NCBI GenBank assembly: GCA_018714205.1
Contig: DVNR01000070.1
Span: 1-39,358 of the forward strand
Source: Candidatus Aphodousia faecipullorum
GTDB lineage: Bacteria; Pseudomonadota; Gammaproteobacteria; Burkholderiales; Burkholderiaceae_F
Length of the DNA stretch: 39,358 bases
Direction of reading: 5' to 3'
Part shown: positions 1-8,193 of the stretch, in pieces
Numbering within the stretch: position 1 is the first letter of the stretch
How the letters are laid out: each line of letters starts with the position of its first letter
The notes under the pieces: generated by a model
Told to the model about the DNA's origin: nothing
Seen by the model: the letters and a program-made list of their open reading frames with translations, nothing else
The model's database searches: none
Made by a program: the position numbers and the translations under genes

Positions 1-1
1 G

Positions 2-364
2 CGGTTTGAGGAATTCTTCCACGCCCCCGGCAAGCCCGTGCTCACCTACGCCATGGGGGATGGGAACCACTCCCTGGCCACCGCCAAGGCCTGCTGGGAA
101 AAGCTCAAGCCCACCCTCTCCCCCCAGGAGCAGGAGACCCACCCCGCCCGGTATGCCCTGGTGGAGCTGGTGAACCTCCACGACGACTCCCTGGAGTTTG
201 AGCCCATCCACCGGGTGGTCTTTGGGGTGGACCCCCAAAAGCTGCTGGCCGACCTGCTGGCCGCCTATCCCGGCGCCCACACCGGCGAGGGCGAGGGCCA
301 TCAGTTCACCTACGTCCTGCCCGGGGAGCGGGGCACCATCACCGTGCCCAACCCCACCGCCCAA
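2..364 (+). CDS. DUF1015 family protein, internal fragment (foreign sequence at contig edge)
   Basis: The frame is open from the first bases and reads RFEEFFHAPGKPVLTYAMGDGNHSL and onward, with the conserved-looking MGDGNHSLATAK segment and PIHRVVFGV that I associate with the DUF1015 family (COG4198), common in Clostridia. The molecular function of the family is unknown to me. Both ends are missing: the start lies before the window, and the sequence stops near PNPTAQ, where family members normally continue. Base composition is very GC-rich, with nearly every third codon position G or C, unlike everything after about base 365. The frame continues without a stop into an unrelated ornithine cyclodeaminase-like sequence, so the apparent 337-residue protein is probably not real. 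The family call is fairly firm; the exact junction is uncertain by a few bases. Confidence 0.7.
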
Positions 365-1051
365 TCCACTGAAACGGGTGAACCCGTGTTGCTTGTCGAT
401 AGCGCAAGGTTGACGCTTGAGCGTACGGCGGCGACCACGGCCTTGGCGGTTCGTTATTTGGCCAAGAATTCGGCGAAACGATTGGCCATTATCGGAACCG
501 GCGCGCAGGCTTTAGCGCATCTGCGTTACGTTGCCGGTTTGCGTGATTGGCAAAGTGTCCGCATTTGGTCGTTAAATAGCGCGCAATTGACGCAAGAGCA
601 AAAGTCGAGCTTTATCCATGCCGGTCATGGAAAAGTCGAGTTCACGTCAACGAAATCGGAAGCGTTGCAAGATGCGGATGTGATTTTGCTTTGCACGAGC
701 GCTGCCGATGCCGTGATTGGCAAGGGCGATTTTACGGGGGCGCCGTTGATTACCTCCATTTCAACCAACGTGACCGATGCGCATGAAATCGATCCGGCGC
801 TTTTATCCGAAATGGCGGTTTTTTGTGATTGCACCGCTACGACGGCGAGCGTGGCTGGAGAAATGCGCCTGGCGGCGCAAGCCGGTCTTTGGAGCCCTAG
901 CGAGGTGATGGGGGACTTGGGTGATTTGGTGAACGGTCGCTGCCGTCGTCCTGAGGATAAAACGGTCTTTTTCCGTTCGATTGGTCAGGGGTTGGAAGAT
1001 ATTGCTATCGCCTTGGCTGTTTTGGAACAAGCAAAAGCCATGGCGCATTAA
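365..1051 (+). CDS. Ornithine cyclodeaminase / mu-crystallin family protein, 5'-truncated
   Basis: About 228 residues of the C-terminal two thirds of an ornithine cyclodeaminase/mu-crystallin family protein. It begins at TGEPVLLVDSARLTLERTAATTALA, the usual lead into the Rossmann domain, followed by the dinucleotide-binding loop IGTGAQALAHL and the late GDLGDLVNG segment. Members are NAD(P)-dependent deaminases or ketimine/pyrroline-2-carboxylate reductases acting on amino acids in the cytoplasm; substrate cannot be told here. The N-terminal substrate-binding part is missing because the sequence joins the foreign DUF1015 fragment. The stop lies 11 bases before the next start, so it is probably co-transcribed with the aminotransferase, which suggests one amino-acid conversion pathway. 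Composition matches the rest of the window. Confidence 0.8.
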   Translation, partial: STETGEPVLLVDSARLTLERTAATTALAVRYLAKNSAKRLAIIGTGAQALAHLRYVAGLRDWQSVRIWSLNSAQLTQEQKSSFIHAGHGKVEFTSTKSEALQDADVILLCTSAADAVIGKGDFTGAPLITSISTNVTDAHEIDPALLSEMAVFCDCTATTASVAGEMRLAAQAGLWSPSEVMGDLGDLVNGRCRRPEDKTVFFRSIGQGLEDIAIALAVLEQAKAMAH

Positions 1052-1062
1052 AGGATTTTGTT

Positions 1063-2184
1063 ATGAAAATTGAAGCATTTGGCGTTGAGCAATGGATGAA
1101 CGCGTGGGAAACGAAATGCACCTATAACGTCGCGGAAACCTGCGTGGAGTCCATTACCGTTGAGGAACTTTTGAAAATGGCCGGCGTGACGCCCGAGCAG
1201 ATGACTAGCGATCTATTGGGTAAGAAATTAACCTACGGATGGATTGAAGGCAGCCAGCGCGTTCGCTCTTTGATTGCCGGGCTTTATGAAAAGCAAAAGC
1301 CGGAAAATATCTTAACGACGCACGGCTGCATCGGAGCCAACATGTTGGTGCATCGCACACTCGTTGAACCGGGCGATCATGTGATTTCCGTCATTCCGAC
1401 TTATCAGCAACATTATTCAATTCCAGAGAGCATCGGGGCGCACATCGAAACATTGCGTTTAAAACCGGAAAACGGTTTTTTGCCGGATTTAGATGAATTG
1501 AAGGCGATGGTGAGACCTGACACGAAACTGATCTGCATCAATAATCCGAACAACCCCACCGGCGCCTTGATGGATCAAACCCTTCTGGAAGAAATTTGTG
1601 AAATCGCTCGTTCGGTTGACGCCTGGGTGTTGTGCGACGAGGTTTATCGGGGGTTGACTCAGGAAGACGCCTACTCGGTTTCAGTGGCTGACCTTTATGA
1701 AAAAGGCATCAGCACGGGTAGCATGTCCAAGGTGTTTAGCCTGGCGGGTTTGCGTTTCGGTTGGATTGCAGCTCCGCTTGAACTGATTGAACGCGTTATG
1801 CATCAACGCGACTACGACACGATCAGCGTCGGCATGCTTGATGAGTATTTCACAGAATTGGCGCTTTCGGCAAAAGATAAGATATTGGAAAGAAACCGGG
1901 CCATCATTCGAGAAAATCTTGAGATTTTGGACCAATGGGTTCAAAGTGAGCCACGTTTATCTTATGTCAAGCCTAAAGCCGGTACGACCGCCTTTGTGAA
2001 AGTGCAAACGAAACTTTCCTCTTTGGAATTTTGTGAGCGTTTGGTCAAAGAAACCGGTGTGATGTTCACGCCGGGTTCGGCGCTGCACACAGAAGGGTAT
2101 TTGCGCATTGGTTACGCCAATAACAAAGAAGTTCTCAAGAAAGGATTGGCTCTAACGAGTGAATTTTTGAAAGTTGTACCTTAA
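1063..2184 (+). CDS. PLP-dependent class I/II aminotransferase
   Basis: A complete 373-residue fold-type I aminotransferase. Visible landmarks are the substrate/cofactor loop INNPNNPTGAL (about residues 159-169), the Asp that binds the pyridine nitrogen in CDEVYRG (D192), the Schiff-base lysine in SMSKVFSLAGLRFGW (K223), and a C-terminal LRIGYANN segment with the carboxylate-binding Arg. It is cytosolic. The ATG is preceded by a weak AAGGATTTTGTT ribosome site, 11 bases after the ornithine cyclodeaminase-like gene. The pairing suggests the two act on the same amino or imino acid, but the substrate is not readable from sequence. The N-terminus (WMNAWETKCTYNVAET) is not that of AspC or HisC. 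The family is firm, the specific reaction is open. Confidence 0.88.
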   Translation: MKIEAFGVEQWMNAWETKCTYNVAETCVESITVEELLKMAGVTPEQMTSDLLGKKLTYGWIEGSQRVRSLIAGLYEKQKPENILTTHGCIGANMLVHRTLVEPGDHVISVIPTYQQHYSIPESIGAHIETLRLKPENGFLPDLDELKAMVRPDTKLICINNPNNPTGALMDQTLLEEICEIARSVDAWVLCDEVYRGLTQEDAYSVSVADLYEKGISTGSMSKVFSLAGLRFGWIAAPLELIERVMHQRDYDTISVGMLDEYFTELALSAKDKILERNRAIIRENLEILDQWVQSEPRLSYVKPKAGTTAFVKVQTKLSSLEFCERLVKETGVMFTPGSALHTEGYLRIGYANNKEVLKKGLALTSEFLKVVP

Positions 2185-2199
2185 TGGGTATTTGTTTTT

Positions 2200-2240
2200 C
2201 CGCTTAGGTTTTTTGTAAACGCCTACAAAAGCCTAAGCGG
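2200..2240. terminator. Stem-loop after the aminotransferase gene
   Basis: Arms CCGCTTAGG (2200-2208) and CCTAAGCGG (2232-2240) are perfectly complementary, and an inner TTGTA/TACAA pair lengthens the hairpin. It lies 16 bases after the stop codon. There is no T-run on either side, so it is a weak intrinsic terminator or an mRNA-end stabiliser. Confidence 0.5.
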
Positions 2241-2363
2241 TTGGCAATTTCGTAGAGAAATACAAAGGTGTTTGCATAATCGGAAACGAAAGATTTTCTC
2301 TGACTTGATTGCCTGAGTTTCGGATAAAACAAAAGCCAGCGATCAGCTGGCTTTTGTCAAATG

Positions 2364-2439
2364 TGGCTCCCCGAGTTGGGTTCGAACCAACGACCTGCGG
2401 ATTAACAGTCCGTCGCTCTACCGACTGAGCTATCGGGGA
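2364..2439 (-). tRNA. tRNA-Asn (GTT)
   Basis: Read on the minus strand, a 76-base cloverleaf with a 7-bp acceptor stem TCCCCGA/TCGGGGA, D-arm GCTCAGTCGGTAGAGC, anticodon loop CTGTTAA with anticodon GTT, T-arm containing GTTCGAA, and encoded CCA. All stems pair. It decodes AAC/AAU. It has no close partner apart from tRNA-Arg about 440 bases upstream on the same strand. Confidence 0.96.
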
Positions 2440-2879
2440 ATCAGGATTGAGAATTATAAGAATCGCATTTCAAAATGCAAGTGTTTTTGAGAGTTATTTC
2501 TTTAGAGATTGAGTTTTTAGTTCTATCTTGTTGAATGCTAAAGTTATTCCAATAATGATCTTTTTCTTCATTGAATTTTTAATCAAAAGATGATGAGCTG
2601 TAAGCTGGAGCATTTATTGACATTTTTGTCGGAGAATTTCTCATCATCAGTTAACAACCCGATACTCTTTGAGTTACGTTCATTTTTCTTAGCGTAAAAA
2701 AAAGCCACAAAAAAAGCCACAAAGTGAATATCCATATTTAAGCACAAAATGCAAAAGAAAAAACAAGAAAGCTAAGATAAAAATAGATGGGGACGCTTGA
2801 AATAGTTAGTATTTATTGGCTTTCGTCCGCTTTTGAACGCAAAAGATAATGAGAAAGAAAGGAAAGGCAAAATGGCGCC
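2440..2879. other. AT-rich spacer between two tRNA genes
   Basis: No ORF or RNA gene is recognisable in these 440 bases. The sequence is clearly AT-rich and contains a short direct repeat, AAAAAGCCACAAA twice near 2697-2723. Because tRNA ends are common integration sites I looked for a duplicated tRNA 3' end or integrase remnant and saw none. Confidence 0.5.
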
Positions 2880-2955
2880 TGGTGACCCCGCCGGGACTCG
2901 AACCCGGAACGACAGCTTAGGAGGCTAGCGTGATATCCTGTTTCACCACGGGATC
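2880..2955 (-). tRNA. tRNA-Arg (CCT)
   Basis: Read on the minus strand, a 76-base cloverleaf: acceptor GATCCCG pairs with CGGGGTC (one G-T wobble), followed by discriminator A and CCA. The D stem is GTGA/TCAC, the anticodon loop CTCCTAA gives anticodon CCT, and the T-arm CCGGG-TTCGAGT-CCCGG is perfect. The outermost anticodon-stem pair is mismatched (C/T) and the next is a wobble, so the stem is slightly weak. It decodes AGG. Confidence 0.88.
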
Positions 2956-3027
2956 CAACTTGCAGACGCACACATTGTAATGAAAAATTTTGAATCGCTC
3001 ATATCTTCGGTGAATCGCTGAAGGGCA

Positions 3028-3249
3028 TTAGCTGAATAAATGATCAAAACTTGTCGGTAAATCAGTCGCTTTCATGCGATTACGAACTTTTTCGTTAAAA
3101 TACCGCTCGGTAATCTTGTCGCCGTTTCTCGCATCAAACAAACCGAGTCCATGTTCAGTATGCAGACGCGTGACAAAAATGAAAGTTCTTGTTTTTTCTG
3201 AAAACTCAATCGATGGAATCATTTGATGCGGGTGCTTGATGACTCGCAT
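3028..3249 (-). CDS. Possible small hypothetical protein (73 aa)
   Basis: An ATG-initiated ORF divergent from parE that reads like protein (for example RTFIFVTRLHTEHGLGLFDA and KITERYFNEKVRNRMKA), with mixed charged and hydrophobic residues and codon use similar to the surroundings. I do not recognise a family. Against it being a gene: no Shine-Dalgarno sequence precedes the ATG, and it fills the space where the parE promoter should lie. It could be a remnant of a larger gene or chance. Confidence 0.3.
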   Translation of the reverse strand: MRVIKHPHQMIPSIEFSEKTRTFIFVTRLHTEHGLGLFDARNGDKITERYFNEKVRNRMKATDLPTSFDHLFS

Positions 3250-3269
3250 TGAGCGTAAAAAGGGTGAAT

Positions 3270-5240
3270 ATGGCCACAGGAAAGCGCACCGAGTACGGCG
3301 AGTCGAGTATTAAAGTTCTTAAAGGGTTGGAGCCTGTCAAACAGCGTCCGGGCATGTATACATTAACGGACAATCCTTTGCATATCATTCAGGAAGTCAT
3401 TGATAACTCAAGCGACGAAGTGCTCGCTGGGGGTGCTTCCCGTATTGAAGTGACACTGCACACGGACGGATCGGTCACAGTGACCGATAACGGTCGAGGC
3501 ATTCCGGTGGGCATTCACCACGAGGAAGGCGTTCCGGCGGTTGAATTGGTTTTCACGCGTCTGCACGCCGGTGGTAAATTCGAAAAAGATTCCGGTGGCG
3601 CTTACTCCTTTGCAGGTGGTCTGCACGGCGTTGGCGTTTCCGTCACCAATGCGTTGTCGACCCGATTGGAAGTCACCGTTTGGCGCGAAGGCAAAGAGCA
3701 TCGCATTGTTTTTGCCGCGGGAGAAGTCATTGAACCCTTGACGAGTGTCAAGAGCCCTCGTCCGAAATCGTCCACCGGAACGCGAGTGCGCGTTTGGCCT
3801 GATCCCAAGTATTTTGACAGCGCCAACATCCCGGTGGAGCAATTGGTGCGCTTATTGAGGTCCAAAGCGGTTTTGATGCCGGGCTGTGAAGTCGTTTTCA
3901 TTAATGAAAAAAATGAGACGACACAAACATGGAAGTTTGACGGTGGCTTGCGGGAGTACCTTTTGTCCGAATTAAACGCGGAGCCTTTGATTTCTCCGTT
4001 TGAAGCGAGCGGGTTTGCCGAGGACGAGTCGCAGGGATTCGCTGTCGGCGAAGGAGCCAGTTGGGTTGTGGTTTGGCATGAAGAGGGGCAAACCGTTCGC
4101 GAAAGCTATGTCAACTTGATCCCGACGCCTGCCGGTGGCACGCATGAATCCGGTCTCCGAGAGGGGCTTTATTTAGCGATGAAGGCCTTTATGGAAGCGC
4201 ACGGTCTCATGCAAAAAAATGTCAAACTTTTGACTGATGACGTTTTTGCCCGAGCGAGTGCAATTTTGAGCGCCAAAGTCCTTGATCCGCAGTTTCAGGG
4301 GCAAACAAAAGAACGCTTGAATAATCGGGACGCGTTGCGTCTTGTCAGTAATTTTGTTCGCACCCAGTTTGAATTTTGGTTGAATGGGCATGTGGACGAA
4401 GGCAAAAAACTCGCAGAATTGGTTGTCAAACAGGCTCAGGCGCGCCAAAATTCAGCCAAAAAAGTCACCAAACGCAAAGGAACAAGTGTCGCGGTGTTAC
4501 CCGGCAAGCTCACCGACTGCGAAAGCGAGGATATCGCCATCAACGAACTTTTCCTTGTCGAGGGTGACTCCGCCGGTGGTTCGGCTAAAAAGGGTCGCAA
4601 TAAAGACTTCCAAGCCATTTTGCCCTTGCGCGGCAAAGTGCTCAACACGTGGGAAGTCAGTAGCGACCGTATTTTCGCCAACAATGAAATTCATGATATC
4701 TCTGTGGCGATCGGCGTTGATCCGCATGGACCGAACGATGATCCGGACTTGTCGCAATTGCGCTACGGCAAAATTTGCATCATGGCCGATGCCGACGTGG
4801 ACGGTTCACATATTCAAGTGTTGCTTTTAACGCTCTTTTTCCGTCATTTCCCGGCGCTTATTCGCAAGGGGCACATTTTTGTGGCGCGTCCTCCGCTTTT
4901 TCGCGTGGATGTGCCTAAAACCGGACGAAAACCGGCACGAACGATTTATTGCTTGGATGACCGGGAATTAGCCACGGAACGCAAAAAGCTTGAAAAAGAA
5001 AAAGTAAACATGGACAAAGTCAAGGTTTCTCGTTTTAAAGGACTGGGCGAAATGTCTGACCAACAGCTCTGGGATACAACGCTAAATCCTGAAACCCGAC
5101 GACTGATGCCGGTGACTTTCGGTGACTTGTCATTGGATGAAAGCAAAGCCATGTTTGATATGCTCATGGGTCGCTCGGAAGCCGCCATGCGTCGCATGTG
5201 GATGGAAAATAACGGTGATCAAGTTGAAGTGGATATTTAA
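3270..5240 (+). CDS. parE: DNA topoisomerase IV subunit B (ParE)
   Basis: The 656-residue ATPase subunit of topoisomerase IV, which with ParC decatenates daughter chromosomes. The GHKL ATPase motifs are present: VIDNSSDE with the Mg-ligand Asn (N46), DNGRGIP (73-79) and the ATP-lid [10 protein letters not shown] (116-125). The TOPRIM domain follows with EGDSAGG (from about residue 431) and DADVDGSHI (about 507), and the conserved C-terminal RFKGLGEM segment. The length matches the ParE class rather than full-length GyrB. I chose ATG 3270 over the TTG at 3249 because AAGGGTG lies just upstream and the protein then starts like ParE ([24 protein letters not shown]). parC follows after 11 bases with a good ribosome site, so the two form an operon. 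Confidence 0.96.
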   Translation: MATGKRTEYGESSIKVLKGLEPVKQRPGMYTLTDNPLHIIQEVIDNSSDEVLAGGASRIEVTLHTDGSVTVTDNGRGIPVGIHHEEGVPAVELVFTRLHAGGKFEKDSGGAYSFAGGLHGVGVSVTNALSTRLEVTVWREGKEHRIVFAAGEVIEPLTSVKSPRPKSSTGTRVRVWPDPKYFDSANIPVEQLVRLLRSKAVLMPGCEVVFINEKNETTQTWKFDGGLREYLLSELNAEPLISPFEASGFAEDESQGFAVGEGASWVVVWHEEGQTVRESYVNLIPTPAGGTHESGLREGLYLAMKAFMEAHGLMQKNVKLLTDDVFARASAILSAKVLDPQFQGQTKERLNNRDALRLVSNFVRTQFEFWLNGHVDEGKKLAELVVKQAQARQNSAKKVTKRKGTSVAVLPGKLTDCESEDIAINELFLVEGDSAGGSAKKGRNKDFQAILPLRGKVLNTWEVSSDRIFANNEIHDISVAIGVDPHGPNDDPDLSQLRYGKICIMADADVDGSHIQVLLLTLFFRHFPALIRKGHIFVARPPLFRVDVPKTGRKPARTIYCLDDRELATERKKLEKEKVNMDKVKVSRFKGLGEMSDQQLWDTTLNPETRRLMPVTFGDLSLDESKAMFDMLMGRSEAAMRRMWMENNGDQVEVDI

Positions 5241-5251
5241 GGAGAGCCGCC

Positions 5252-7852
5252 ATGCAAAATAAAGACGGCGATTTATTCTCAGAGGATCTGTTTGAAGAAA
5301 AGCCAGAGTGCGAAAAAGACTCCATTCAGAATCAAGAATTGCTTGAAACGGAAGACCAGGCTATCGGCCAATCTCAAGAGAATTTAGAAGAAGCCGAAAA
5401 AGGTGTGGCGCCCGAAACGATGGCTGAGGAAAGCGCCGATGCTGAAGCGGGCGAGGCCCCGATTTCGCTTGCTGAGCGCCCGGTTCAATCCGGCGATGAC
5501 GGCGAGCGTTTGACGCTTGCGCACTTTGCAAGCCACGCCTACCTTGAATACGCCATGTCGGTGGTCAAGGGGCGAGCGCTTCCTGATGTCGGCGACGGGC
5601 AAAAACCTGTTCAGCGACGCATCCTTTACGCGATGCATGAAATGGGATTGGCTCGTCCTGAAGCCAAGACGGTCAAAAGCGCCCGTGTGGTTGGTGATGT
5701 CTTAGGCAAATTCCACCCGCACGGTGACACGGCGGCTTATGACGCCATGGTTCGCATGGCCCAGGATTTCAATATGCGATACCCGTTGGTCCTGGGGCAG
5801 GGCAATTTCGGCAGCCGTGATGGAGACGGCGCGGCCGCGATGCGTTACACCGAGGCGCGACTGACTAAAATCTCCAAACTCCTACTTGAAGAGCTTGATG
5901 AGGGCACGGTTGATTTTGTGCCCAACTACGACGGCGCTTTCCAAGAGCCGTCGATGCTGCCTGCCAGGCTGCCTTTTGTGTTGTTAAATGGCTCGAGCGG
6001 CATCGCTGTCGGCATGGCCACGGAAATTCCTTCGCATAATTTGCGCGAAGTCGCCAAGGCCTGTTTGCTTTTATTGGAAAAACCGAATGCCACGTTAGAC
6101 GAGGTGCTGGAAGTGATGCCGGCGCCGGACTTTCCGACGGGCGGTCAGATTATCAGTCGCCCGAGCGATATTCGTGAGGCCTACGCCACCGGTCGCGGGA
6201 CGATTAAGGTGAGGGCGCGATACAGCATCGAAGAAATGCAGCGCGGCCATTGGCGCCTGATTGTGACTGAATTGCCGCCCACAACCTCGGCGCAAAGCGT
6301 TTTAAATGAAATCGGCGATATCACCAATCCGAAGATCAAGCCGGGTAAAAAGAGTCTGACGGCCGAGCAACAACAGGCAAAGGCCGCCATGCTCGCTCTT
6401 TTGGAAAGCGAGCGCGATGAAAGTGATAAACAAACGCCGACTCGCTTGGTTTTTGAGCCGAAGAGTAAAAACGTTGACCGAACCGAATTTATCAACGCGC
6501 TTTTGGCTCAAACGAGTCTTGAGTGCAATGTTTCGATGAATTTGGTCATGGTGGGCTCAGATGGAAAACCGCGCCAGAAAAATCTCCTGGAGATTTTGAC
6601 TGAATGGATTGCCTTCCGCTTGGAAACGGTTCGGCGTCGCACGCAATTCCGTTTGAATCAAACCAATGATCGAATCCATATTTTGGAAGGTCGTCATTTG
6701 GTGTACCTCAATCTTGATGAGGTCATTCAGATCATCCGTGAAGCTGACGATCCCAAGGCGGCTTTAATGGCGAGGTTCCCGTTGACGGAAGTTCAAACCG
6801 AAGACATTTTGGAAATTCGGTTACGTCAATTAGCCCGTTTAGTCGGCATCAAAATTGAAGCGGAACTGGCAGAGCTCAACAAAACCAAGCATTCGCTTGA
6901 GCGCTTGTTGGGCTCGGAAAAACTCATGCGAAATCAAGTGGCCAAAGAAATCGCCAGTGACGCGGCTGAGTTCGGAGATGATCGCCGCACTCTCGTTGAG
7001 GAAGCGGCCAAAGCGGAAAAGACTCAGAAGGTTGTTGATGAACCGGTTACCGTCATCATCAGTCAAAAGGGTTATGTTCGGGCGAGAACCGGACATGGCC
7101 ATGACGCTAGCGTCATGACCTACAAGATGGGAGACGCTCATCGGGCTTCGTTTGAATGCCGAACCACCGATCAGCTGGCGGTGATTTCAACGACGGGACG
7201 AGTTTACAGCATCAACGTGAGCGACTTCCCGAGCGCTCGCGGTGACGGGTTGCCGATCAATAGTTTCATCGATTTGGAAAAGGGTGCCCAAATTGCCGGA
7301 TTCTGTGTTGCGAAACCGGAAGCGAAGATCGTCATTGCGACAACGGAAGGCATGGGCTTTATTTGCGCGTTCAAGGATCTTTTGTCGCGACTGAAAGCCG
7401 GCAAGAGTTTTGTAAAACTCGGTGAGATCAAAGGCACTGAAATTCTGGAGCCGCAGGTTGTTAAAGAGGGACAGACGTTGCTCGCCTGCCTTTCCGAAGA
7501 AGGGCGTCTGCTGATTTACGGCTTGGACGAGGTCCGTCAATTGCCCGGTGGCGGCAAGGGCGTGACCCTCATGGATCTCAATATCGGAGAGCGTTTGCTT
7601 GCGGCTAAACCGATCAGTGCCGAGGGGGTTTTAGTGACCGGCATTGGGCGGGGTAACAAGCCTCGCGAAGAGGTCGTGAAAAAGAACCACCTGCAATATC
7701 ATTTAGGTCACCGTGCTCGTAAAGGCAAGGCGTTGGACGTTCGCTGGAAAGTCAAAGCGCTCGAGGAGCTTTCGGCAAAGGAAGAAAACCATTCAGAGTC
7801 CGGTGCCGAGCTTGACATGGTCGCTGAGGGCGATACGCTGTCGTTGTTGTAG
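5252..7852 (+). CDS. parC: DNA topoisomerase IV subunit A (ParC) with acidic N-terminal extension
   Basis: An 866-residue breakage-reunion subunit partnering ParE. The type IIA core starts near residue 88 ([17 protein letters not shown]), with the winged-helix segment [19 protein letters not shown], the catalytic tyrosine in [10 protein letters not shown] (Y199) and a C-terminal DNA-wrapping beta-pinwheel (strands such as [20 protein letters not shown]). The quinolone-determining positions carry T160 and D164, matching E. coli S80 and E84; these are ordinary variants and not evidence of resistance. Residues 1-87 are an unusual extension, rich in Glu, Asp, Gln and Ala, which looks disordered. 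Its ATG has a strong GGAGAG ribosome site 11 bases after parE, so the extension is probably translated; no obvious in-frame start lies at the core boundary. Confidence 0.95.
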   Translation: MQNKDGDLFSEDLFEEKPECEKDSIQNQELLETEDQAIGQSQENLEEAEKGVAPETMAEESADAEAGEAPISLAERPVQSGDDGERLTLAHFASHAYLEYAMSVVKGRALPDVGDGQKPVQRRILYAMHEMGLARPEAKTVKSARVVGDVLGKFHPHGDTAAYDAMVRMAQDFNMRYPLVLGQGNFGSRDGDGAAAMRYTEARLTKISKLLLEELDEGTVDFVPNYDGAFQEPSMLPARLPFVLLNGSSGIAVGMATEIPSHNLREVAKACLLLLEKPNATLDEVLEVMPAPDFPTGGQIISRPSDIREAYATGRGTIKVRARYSIEEMQRGHWRLIVTELPPTTSAQSVLNEIGDITNPKIKPGKKSLTAEQQQAKAAMLALLESERDESDKQTPTRLVFEPKSKNVDRTEFINALLAQTSLECNVSMNLVMVGSDGKPRQKNLLEILTEWIAFRLETVRRRTQFRLNQTNDRIHILEGRHLVYLNLDEVIQIIREADDPKAALMARFPLTEVQTEDILEIRLRQLARLVGIKIEAELAELNKTKHSLERLLGSEKLMRNQVAKEIASDAAEFGDDRRTLVEEAAKAEKTQKVVDEPVTVIISQKGYVRARTGHGHDASVMTYKMGDAHRASFECRTTDQLAVISTTGRVYSINVSDFPSARGDGLPINSFIDLEKGAQIAGFCVAKPEAKIVIATTEGMGFICAFKDLLSRLKAGKSFVKLGEIKGTEILEPQVVKEGQTLLACLSEEGRLLIYGLDEVRQLPGGGKGVTLMDLNIGERLLAAKPISAEGVLVTGIGRGNKPREEVVKKNHLQYHLGHRARKGKALDVRWKVKALEELSAKEENHSESGAELDMVAEGDTLSLL

Positions 7853-7865
7853 CTGACAAAAGATA

Positions 7866-7892
7866 TTGGTAATCATTCTCAATAGTTATACA
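7866..7892 (+). promoter_or_regulatory. Fur box overlapping a sigma-70-like promoter
   Basis: TGGTAATCATTCTCA (7867-7881) matches 12 of 14 defined positions of the 7-1-7 Fur consensus TGATAATNATTATCA. It overlaps a possible -35 TTGGTA (7866-7871); a -10-like TATACA lies at 7887-7892 after a short 15-base spacer. Binding here would block the promoter, so the small gene at 7921 is predicted to be repressed by iron-loaded Fur. Confidence 0.65.
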
Positions 7893-7920
7893 ATTTCTCT
7901 TATATAGAAAGGAGATTGTT

Positions 7921-8085
7921 ATGTCTGGGCTGTTGTGGGTGATCTTTATTGTGGTGGCGATTGCCGCTATTTGGTGGTTGCAATTTAAGCGCAAGATGCG
8001 CTCCACTGAAGAGGGGGGCGACTGCGGTTGCGGCAGCGGTAGTCGGTGTAAATCCAAGAAAACCAATGTGTCAACCGATCACTAA
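7921..8085 (+). CDS. Small Cys-rich single-span membrane protein, probably iron-regulated
   Basis: A 54-residue protein starting at an ATG with a strong AAAGGAG site. Residues 2-20 form one hydrophobic helix (LLWVIFIVVAIAAIWWLQF) followed by a basic patch, which suggests the N-terminus outside and a short cytoplasmic tail. The tail carries GDCGCGSGSRCK, three closely spaced cysteines able to bind metal or a cluster. The layout resembles the small Cys-rich proteins encoded with FeoB, but there is no feoAB nearby, so that name is only an analogy. A near-consensus Fur box lies directly upstream, supporting a role in iron limitation. An intrinsic terminator follows at 8131. Function unproven. Confidence 0.75.
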   Translation: MSGLLWVIFIVVAIAAIWWLQFKRKMRSTEEGGDCGCGSGSRCKSKKTNVSTDH

Positions 8086-8130
8086 GGAGACGATGAGGCT
8101 TTTTTTCGGATTCCACGTTTAATTGAAAAG

Positions 8131-8180
8131 TGGCGCTGAGTTCTTGCATTCAAGCAGAGGAGTCAGCGCCATTTCTTTTC
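8131..8180. terminator. Bidirectional intrinsic terminator
   Basis: Arms TGGCGCTGA (8131-8139) and TCAGCGCCA (8163-8171) pair perfectly and are followed by TTTCTTTTC on the plus strand; the minus strand has a CTTTTC run on the other side. It ends the small Fur-linked gene and the convergent autotransporter gene. Confidence 0.8.
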
Positions 8181-8193
8181 TATTGTCGTTGCT

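Noticed and set aside
365..1051. A novel DUF1015-cyclodeaminase fusion protein
   Set aside because: The abrupt composition change and the incomplete state of both halves favour mis-joined sequence over a real fusion.
2440..2880. Prophage or island attachment site between the tRNAs
   Set aside because: There is no integrase, no duplicated tRNA end and no phage-like gene in the window.
5690..5760. Fluoroquinolone-resistance substitution in ParC
   Set aside because: T160 and D164 are at the sensitive positions but are chemically conservative natural variants; nothing here shows resistance.
7752..8066. A 104-codon minus-strand ORF over the end of parC and the small membrane protein
   Set aside because: It is antisense to a gene with a clear ribosome site and Fur-box promoter, has no family signature, and has no ribosome site of its own that I can see.
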